Assembly (NCBI RefSeq): GCF_000717915.1
Contig: NZ_JOCX01000054.1
Span: 1-9,886, forward strand
Direction: 5' to 3'
Source of the DNA: Streptomyces sp. NRRL S-244
Lineage (GTDB): Bacteria > Actinomycetota > Actinomycetes > Streptomycetales > Streptomycetaceae
DNA length: 9,886 nt
Shown piece by piece: positions 5,783 to 9,886 of the stretch. The notes below the pieces were generated by a model. The model ran no database searches, was not told where the DNA came from, and saw nothing but the letters and a program-made list of their open reading frames with translations. Position numbers and translations under genes: made by a program. Numbering within the stretch: the first letter of the stretch is position 1; each line of letters begins with the position of its first letter.

Positions 5783-6298
5783 TCAACCACCCGTCCGGGC
5801 GTCACATTCCCCGGACCCGACGCTGAGCCACAGCGTGAGGTGCGAGCCGGACCGCTCCGCATCCGCATCCGCCGGATCCGGGTGCCAGCCCTGCCGGGCG
5901 TAGAAGGCCTGGGCCCGGAGGTTGTGTTCGTAGACCTCCAGCCGGACCCGGCCGATCCCGGCCCGCCGCCACGCGTCCACGCAGGCCGCGTGCAGGGCGG
6001 CCCCGGTGCCCCGGCGCCAGTGGACCGGGTCCACGTGCAGCTGGGTGAGCGTGGTCTCGCCGTCCGCCGTGCGGAAGGCGGCGACCCCCGTGAGCTCCCC
6101 GTCCTGCTCCGCGCACAGCACCCCGCCCTCGCCCGCGGCCCGGGCGACCGCCATCGACCAGCCCTCGCGCGTCCGCGCGAGTTCGGCTTCGCCGGCGTAG
6201 GCGTCCTCGGGGATGCGGCCGCGGTAGTAGGTGGCCCGGGCGCGGGTGTGGAGGGCCGCTATGGCATCGAGATCTGCGGGCAGCGCGGTTCTGATCAT
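5783..6298 (-). CDS. GNAT-family N-acetyltransferase
   Basis: This 171-residue protein has a complete GNAT fold. It begins MIRTALPADLDAIAALH, the usual first strand and helix. It continues with VLCAEQDGELTGVAAF (60-75), LHVDPVHWRRGTGAALH (87-103) with the acetyl-CoA pyrophosphate-binding loop RRGTGA (95-100), and LEVYEHNLRAQAFYARQGW (120-138) with Asn126 and Tyr133 at the usual catalytic or CoA-contact places. It transfers an acetyl group from acetyl-CoA to an amine; the substrate is unknown. The ATG at 6298 lies almost directly behind the T-tract of the PBP terminator and has no Shine-Dalgarno sequence. An in-frame ATG at 6376 would overlap the PBP end and add 26 residues encoded largely by the terminator, which is less likely. 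The DsbA-like gene follows 58 bases downstream. Confidence 0.9.
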   Translation of the reverse strand: MIRTALPADLDAIAALHTRARATYYRGRIPEDAYAGEAELARTREGWSMAVARAAGEGGVLCAEQDGELTGVAAFRTADGETTLTQLHVDPVHWRRGTGAALHAACVDAWRRAGIGRVRLEVYEHNLRAQAFYARQGWHPDPADADAERSGSHLTLWLSVGSGECDARTGG

Positions 6299-6308
6299 GG
6301 GAAATAAA

Positions 6309-6341
6309 ACGCGCCGGGAACCATGTCGGTTCCCGGCGCGT
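6309..6341 (-). terminator. Strong intrinsic terminator after the penicillin-binding protein gene
   Basis: ACGCGCCGGGAACC (6309-6322) and GGTTCCCGGCGCGT (6328-6341) form a perfect 14-bp stem around a five-base loop. On the minus strand the stem runs into TTTTATTTC. It begins 19 bases after the PBP stop. This is the only feature in the window with the full textbook form of stem plus T-tract. The start codon of the next gene lies only a few bases beyond the T-tract. Confidence 0.93.
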
Positions 6342-6360
6342 CGTGGAGCGGGCGGCGCGG

Positions 6361-7809
6361 CTACTTCTTCAGCCACGCCTCCATCATCTTCTGGGCGATG
6401 GGGGCGGCGAGCTTGCCGCCGCCGATCTCGGAGCGGTCGGTGTCCGAGTTCTCGATCACCACGGCAACCGCGATCTGCTTGCCGCCGAGCTTGCCGTACG
6501 AGGTGAACCAGGCCAGCGGCGGCAGGCTGTTGTTCACGCCACGCTGCGCGGTACCGGTCTTGCCGCCCACTTCGGCGCCCGCCACCTGCGCGGGCTTGCC
6601 GCCGCCCTCGGTGGCGACCGTCCGCATCGCGTCCTGGAGCATCGAAGCGGTCTTGGCCTTCATGACCTGCTCGGACTTCGGGTTCTTGAAGCTCTCCAGC
6701 ACGTTGCCGTTCGCGTCGGTGACCTCGGAGACCGAGTGCGGGGCGACGAGCTTGCCGCCGTTCTCGATCGCGGCGGTCACCATCGCCATCTGGAGCGGGG
6801 TGGCCTGCACGTCGAACTGGCCGATACCCGTCTGTGCGACCTGGTCGACGGACATCTTGTTCGTCGGGTACTTGCTCGCCGGGCGGGCGGTGACGGGCGT
6901 CGCGATCTCGGTGTTGAAACCGAGCTTCTCGGCCATCGCCCGCATCTTGTCCTGGCCGAGCTTGTGCGCCAGCTCCGCGAAGACGTTGTTGCAGGACAGC
7001 CGCAGCGCGGTGCGCGCCGAGACGTTGTTGCAGGCGGCGGAGCCCGCCTCGCTGGGCAGCTGGGTCCGGGTCCCGGGGATCGTGTACGGGTCCGGGGTGC
7101 CGGTCGGCGTGTCGAGGTTGGTGACCAGCCCGTTCTCGATGGCCGCCGCGAGGGTGACCAGCTTGAAGGTGGAGCCGGGCGCCTGCGGCTTGCGCAGGGC
7201 CACGTTCTCCAGGGCCTTGCCCTTGTCCTCGATCAGCTTCTCCCAGGCGGCCGTGTCGTTGGCGCCGGCGATGGTGCCCGGATCGAACGAGGGGTTGTTC
7301 ACGATGGCGAGGATCTCGCCGGTCACCGGGTCGATGGCGACGGCGGCGCCCTGCTTGCCCTGGAGCGCGTCGTACGCGGCCGTCTGCACGTCCTTGTCGA
7401 CGGTGGTCAGCACGTTGCCCGGCGCGGCCCGCTTGTTGGTGAGCATGTCCATCACCGTCTTGAGCCGGTCGTCGGACCCGTTGAGGATCTTCTTGTAGAC
7501 GCCCTCCAGCATGCTCGTGCCGAAGGCCTGGGAGCTGTAGCCGGTGAGCGGCGCGTAGAGCGGGCCGTTGACGTAGGTGCGCTTGTAGCCGAAGTCCTTC
7601 CCGTCCGTCTTCACCGAGCCGGTGATCGCCTCCCCGCCCACGATGATGTTGCCCAGCGGGTTCTCGTACTGCCCGATGAGGTTCCGCCGGTTGTTCTCGT
7701 TGTCTGCGAGGGCCTGGCCTTGGTAGGCCTGCACCCAGGTGACCCGCACCAAAAGGGCCAGCACCAGGAGCAGACAGAAGACCGACGCACGCCTGATCGT
7801 TTTGTTCAT
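6361..7809 (-). CDS. Class B penicillin-binding protein (PbpA-type peptidoglycan D,D-transpeptidase)
   Basis: This 482-residue protein cross-links peptidoglycan from the outer face of the membrane. One N-terminal membrane anchor (about 9-24, preceded by NKTIRR) is followed by the short PBP-dimer-like region of PbpA proteins (about 37-130, with NNRRNLIGQYENPLGNI and LTGYSS). The transpeptidase domain (about 150-480) carries all three motifs: S213-T-F-K216 (nucleophile Ser213), S272-C-N274 and K417-T-G419. The catalytic set is complete, so it should be active and bind beta-lactams. Streptomyces have several PbpA paralogues. The copy in the pknB region sits beside an FtsW/RodA-type gene, but none is adjacent here. 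The start is the family-typical one despite a GGGGG run directly against the ATG. It lies 62 bases behind the response regulator on the same strand, probably in one operon, and ends in a strong terminator. Confidence 0.95.
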   Translation of the reverse strand: MNKTIRRASVFCLLLVLALLVRVTWVQAYQGQALADNENNRRNLIGQYENPLGNIIVGGEAITGSVKTDGKDFGYKRTYVNGPLYAPLTGYSSQAFGTSMLEGVYKKILNGSDDRLKTVMDMLTNKRAAPGNVLTTVDKDVQTAAYDALQGKQGAAVAIDPVTGEILAIVNNPSFDPGTIAGANDTAAWEKLIEDKGKALENVALRKPQAPGSTFKLVTLAAAIENGLVTNLDTPTGTPDPYTIPGTRTQLPSEAGSAACNNVSARTALRLSCNNVFAELAHKLGQDKMRAMAEKLGFNTEIATPVTARPASKYPTNKMSVDQVAQTGIGQFDVQATPLQMAMVTAAIENGGKLVAPHSVSEVTDANGNVLESFKNPKSEQVMKAKTASMLQDAMRTVATEGGGKPAQVAGAEVGGKTGTAQRGVNNSLPPLAWFTSYGKLGGKQIAVAVVIENSDTDRSEIGGGKLAAPIAQKMMEAWLKK

Positions 7810-7871
7810 CCCCCAGAAGGACGCGCCAAGGCCCGCGAGCGTTCCGCTCTGCCCCGATTGTGGCCGGGTTC

Positions 7872-8552
7872 TCAGTCTTTCTTCATGAAGCCGCCCTCAT
7901 AGGCCGCGATGACCGCCTGGGTGCGGTCGCGGGACCCGGTCTTGGAGAGGACCGCGGCGACGTGGGTCTTGACCGTCTGCGGGCCGACGCCGAGGCGCTC
8001 GCTCATCTCGTGGTTGGACAGTCCGGTGGCCATCAGGCGCAGTACGTCGGCCTCCCGGCCGGTGAGCCGCGCCACCCAGGGGGCGGCGGGGCCCTGGGTG
8101 CCGGGCGCGTGGGACGCGGCCAGGGCGCGGACGGCCGCCGGGAAGAGCAGGCTGTCGCCGCGGGTGACGAGGCGGACCGCGCCGATCAGCTCGTCGGGCT
8201 CGGCCCGCTTCAGGAGGAACCCGGCGGCGCCCGCGCGCAGCGCGTCGTAGACGTACGCGTCGTTCTCGAAGGTGGTGACGACCACGATCCGGGGCGGTTC
8301 GGCCATGGTGGCGATGATCTGTTCGGTGGCCCGGATGCCGTCGATCTCGGGCATCCGGACGTCCATCAGCACCACGTCGGGGGCCAGGGAGCGGACCAGC
8401 GGGACGGCCTCGGCGCCGGTGGCCGCCTCGCCGACGACCTCCAGATCGGGTTCGGCTTCGAGGATGACCCGCAGGGCGGTGCGGACCATCCGCTCGTCGT
8501 CGGCGAGCACGATGCGCAGCGGCGGCCGGCGCGCGGCGGGCACCGGGCTCAT
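7872..8552 (-). CDS. NarL/LuxR-family response regulator
   Basis: The protein has 226 residues from the ATG at 8552. A receiver domain (about 12-125) carries the acidic pair Asp18-Asp19, the phosphorylation site Asp64 in VVLMDVRMPEIDG, Thr93-Thr94 and Lys115 in FLLKR. A linker (about 140-160) leads to a LuxR helix-turn-helix (about 163-220: LTGREADVLRLMATGLSNHEM, recognition helix near VGPQTVKTHVAAVL). Phosphorylation by its kinase should change DNA binding. The start overlaps the kinase stop (ATGA), and a GGGGG run lies six bases upstream. An in-frame ATG at 8594 lies deeper in the kinase gene and is less likely. The PBP gene downstream is an obvious candidate target or operon partner, but no operator site is evident. 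Confidence 0.94.
   Translation of the reverse strand: MSPVPAARRPPLRIVLADDERMVRTALRVILEAEPDLEVVGEAATGAEAVPLVRSLAPDVVLMDVRMPEIDGIRATEQIIATMAEPPRIVVVTTFENDAYVYDALRAGAAGFLLKRAEPDELIGAVRLVTRGDSLLFPAAVRALAASHAPGTQGPAAPWVARLTGREADVLRLMATGLSNHEMSERLGVGPQTVKTHVAAVLSKTGSRDRTQAVIAAYEGGFMKKD
8549..8552 (-). promoter_or_regulatory. ATGA stop/start overlap coupling the kinase and response regulator genes
   Basis: The minus strand reads ATGA: the regulator ATG (8552-8550) overlaps the kinase TGA (8551-8549). This usually means translational coupling and near-equal output of both proteins. Confidence 0.85.
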
Positions 8553-9865
8553 CGGGGTCCCCCGCCGAGCGGGAGGACGGCCCGCAGCCGCCACTGCCCC
8601 CGGTGCGGGCCGGCTTCGACGCGGCCGCCGAGCAGGGTGGCCCGCTCGGCGGCGCCCCGCAGCCCGCGCCCCCCGGTGGTACGGGGCTGCGGCCCGCCGG
8701 CGGGGCCCGGTGGATTGGTCATGGTGATCTCCAGTTCACGTGGGGTGCCCTCTTCGGTGTCCCGTACGGCGATCCGCAGCTCGACGGGTCCCGTGCCGTG
8801 CCGCAGGGCGTTGCTCAGACCCTCCTGGACGATCCGGTACGCCTCGCGGGAGGCGATCGCCGGGAGCTGCTCCCAGTTCCGGGCCGGTCCGGGGTCCTGG
8901 TGGGCGGTGACGGCGGTCCCGGCGGCCCGGGTGCGGGCCAGCAGTCCGTCGAGGTCGGCGGCGAGGGTCGGGGCGGGCGCGGCGTCGGGCCGGGCCGGGT
9001 CTCCGTCCCGCAGCAGGCCGAGCACGGCGTCGAGCTCGCCGACCGTCCGCCGGGTGGTGTCCTCGATCGCGGCCAGTGCCTCCCGTACGAACCCGGGGTC
9101 GCTGTCGAGCACCCGCCGGGCGGCGACCGCCTGGAGGGTGACGGCGCTCAGGGCGTGCCCGACCGCGTCGTGCAGCTCCCGGGCCAGCCGGTTGCGCACG
9201 GCCAGCTCGGCGGCCCGCTCCTCGGCCGCGGCCAGCCGGTCCGCCGCCGTCGGCCCGAGCAGTACGGGCGCCATCCGGGCCAGCAGCGCACCGGCCCCCG
9301 CGGCGCACAGGGCCAGCCCGCTCAGCAGCCCGATCCCGAGCAGCGGGGCGACGTACGGCGCGGCGCCGGTGCTGAGCCGGCCCAGCCCCAGCTCGGCGGT
9401 CCGCAGCCCGCTCACGAACGGCAGCGCGATCAGCACCGCCGCCATGGGCGGCACCGCGAGGCTCATCCCGCTGAGCACCGCCCCGACCCCCAGGTGCAGG
9501 GTCCACCAGGCCGAGGTCCGCCCCCGCGCCGCCCAGGACCGGGCCGGCCCGGCGGCCAGCCGCTCGCCCGGCACCCCGCACAGGGCCCGTACGGCTCCGG
9601 CCGACAGCGGCCGGACCGGCCCGAACACGGCGGTCGCGGCGGCTAGCGGCAGGGACAGCCCGTACGAGGCGAAGGTCAGCGGGGTCGAGTTGAAGAAGCC
9701 GCCCCGGCCGGACCAGACGCTGACCACCACCTGGGCGAGGAGGAAGTACGGCATCAGCAGGGCCCCGCCGAGGATCAGGTGCACCCAGCGCAGCCGGGCC
9801 CGCGCCCCCAGCACCAGGCCCACACCGGCCCGCATCCCCGTCCCCATCCCATCGCCCCCCGGCAT
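8549..9865 (-). CDS. Membrane sensor histidine kinase (HisKA_3 type)
   Basis: The protein has up to 438 residues. The N-terminal half contains about four hydrophobic segments (roughly 30-50, 65-85, 122-152, 172-196) with only short loops outside the membrane, so the signal may be sensed within the membrane. The dimerisation/phosphoacceptor region (about 215-285) holds RELHDAVGHALSAV with His232 as the phosphorylated residue. The ATPase domain shows the N-box IVQEGLSNALRHG (Asn352) and the G-box GGRGLRGAAERA (about 403-414). The usual DxGxG of the G1 box is replaced by a Pro/Gly-rich MTNPPGPAGG stretch. The start is uncertain: ATGs at 9865, 9847 and 9835 all precede the first membrane segment, and the frame stays open to the window edge. 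It forms a two-component pair with the regulator downstream. Confidence 0.92.
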   Translation of the reverse strand: MPGGDGMGTGMRAGVGLVLGARARLRWVHLILGGALLMPYFLLAQVVVSVWSGRGGFFNSTPLTFASYGLSLPLAAATAVFGPVRPLSAGAVRALCGVPGERLAAGPARSWAARGRTSAWWTLHLGVGAVLSGMSLAVPPMAAVLIALPFVSGLRTAELGLGRLSTGAAPYVAPLLGIGLLSGLALCAAGAGALLARMAPVLLGPTAADRLAAAEERAAELAVRNRLARELHDAVGHALSAVTLQAVAARRVLDSDPGFVREALAAIEDTTRRTVGELDAVLGLLRDGDPARPDAAPAPTLAADLDGLLARTRAAGTAVTAHQDPGPARNWEQLPAIASREAYRIVQEGLSNALRHGTGPVELRIAVRDTEEGTPRELEITMTNPPGPAGGPQPRTTGGRGLRGAAERATLLGGRVEAGPHRGQWRLRAVLPLGGGPR

Positions 9866-9886
9866 CCCCCCGACCCGCCCCTGCCC

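Noticed and set aside
6343..7902. 519-codon plus-strand ORF opposite the penicillin-binding protein
   Set aside because: The composition (Gly/Arg/Val/Leu repeats) is that of an antisense shadow. All three PBP motifs lie on the other strand.
8603..9646. 347-codon plus-strand ORF opposite the histidine kinase
   Set aside because: It is a Gly/Pro/Gln/Arg low-complexity shadow of the kinase gene, with no ribosome binding site or motif.

Overview
The window looks like chromosomal Streptomyces DNA, or that of a very close relative. It is very GC-rich with strongly GC-biased third codon positions, has short intergenic gaps, and carries a protein of the 'SCO1860 family LAETG-anchored' type, a family named after a Streptomyces coelicolor gene. 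I see no tRNA, rRNA, CRISPR array, insertion sequence or phage gene. The species cannot be fixed from the sequence alone.

Left part (1-2732). The window opens with a perfect 41-bp inverted repeat (1-41 and 125-165). It is followed by a plus-strand exported CapA-family metallophosphatase-like gene (188-1426). That gene converges, with only three bases between the stop codons, on a minus-strand secreted protein with an LAETG sortase signal (1430-2365). The 367-bp gap 2366-2732 has no gene. It holds the 5' region of the LAETG gene, a long hairpin (2587-2638) and a tandem-repeat tract (2648-2722).

Middle part (2733-5724). A metal-dependent amidohydrolase (minus, 2733-3821) and a class V PLP aminotransferase (plus, 3900-4967) are divergent and share a 78-bp promoter region. 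The aminotransferase converges on a FrnE-like DsbA-family oxidoreductase (minus, 5017-5724). Two overlapping GC-rich stem-loops lie in the gap.

Right part (5783-9886), all on the minus strand. In transcription order: a membrane histidine kinase (9865-8549), a LuxR/NarL response regulator (8552-7872) coupled by an ATGA overlap, a class B penicillin-binding protein of the PbpA type (7809-6361), a strong intrinsic terminator (6341-6309), then a GNAT acetyltransferase (6298-5783) whose ATG sits right behind the terminator's T-tract.

How the genes fit together. Four products act at or outside the membrane: the CapA-like protein, the LAETG protein, the PBP and the sensor kinase. The kinase, regulator and PBP probably form one transcription unit, which suggests, by inference only, an envelope-related signal. 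The amidohydrolase/aminotransferase pair and the DsbA/GNAT pair look like ordinary cytoplasmic metabolism or stress genes. I did not find a convincing undescribed multi-gene system. The points most worth checking are the 41-bp inverted repeat at the left edge, the kinase-regulator-PBP arrangement, and the acetyltransferase start pressed against a terminator.
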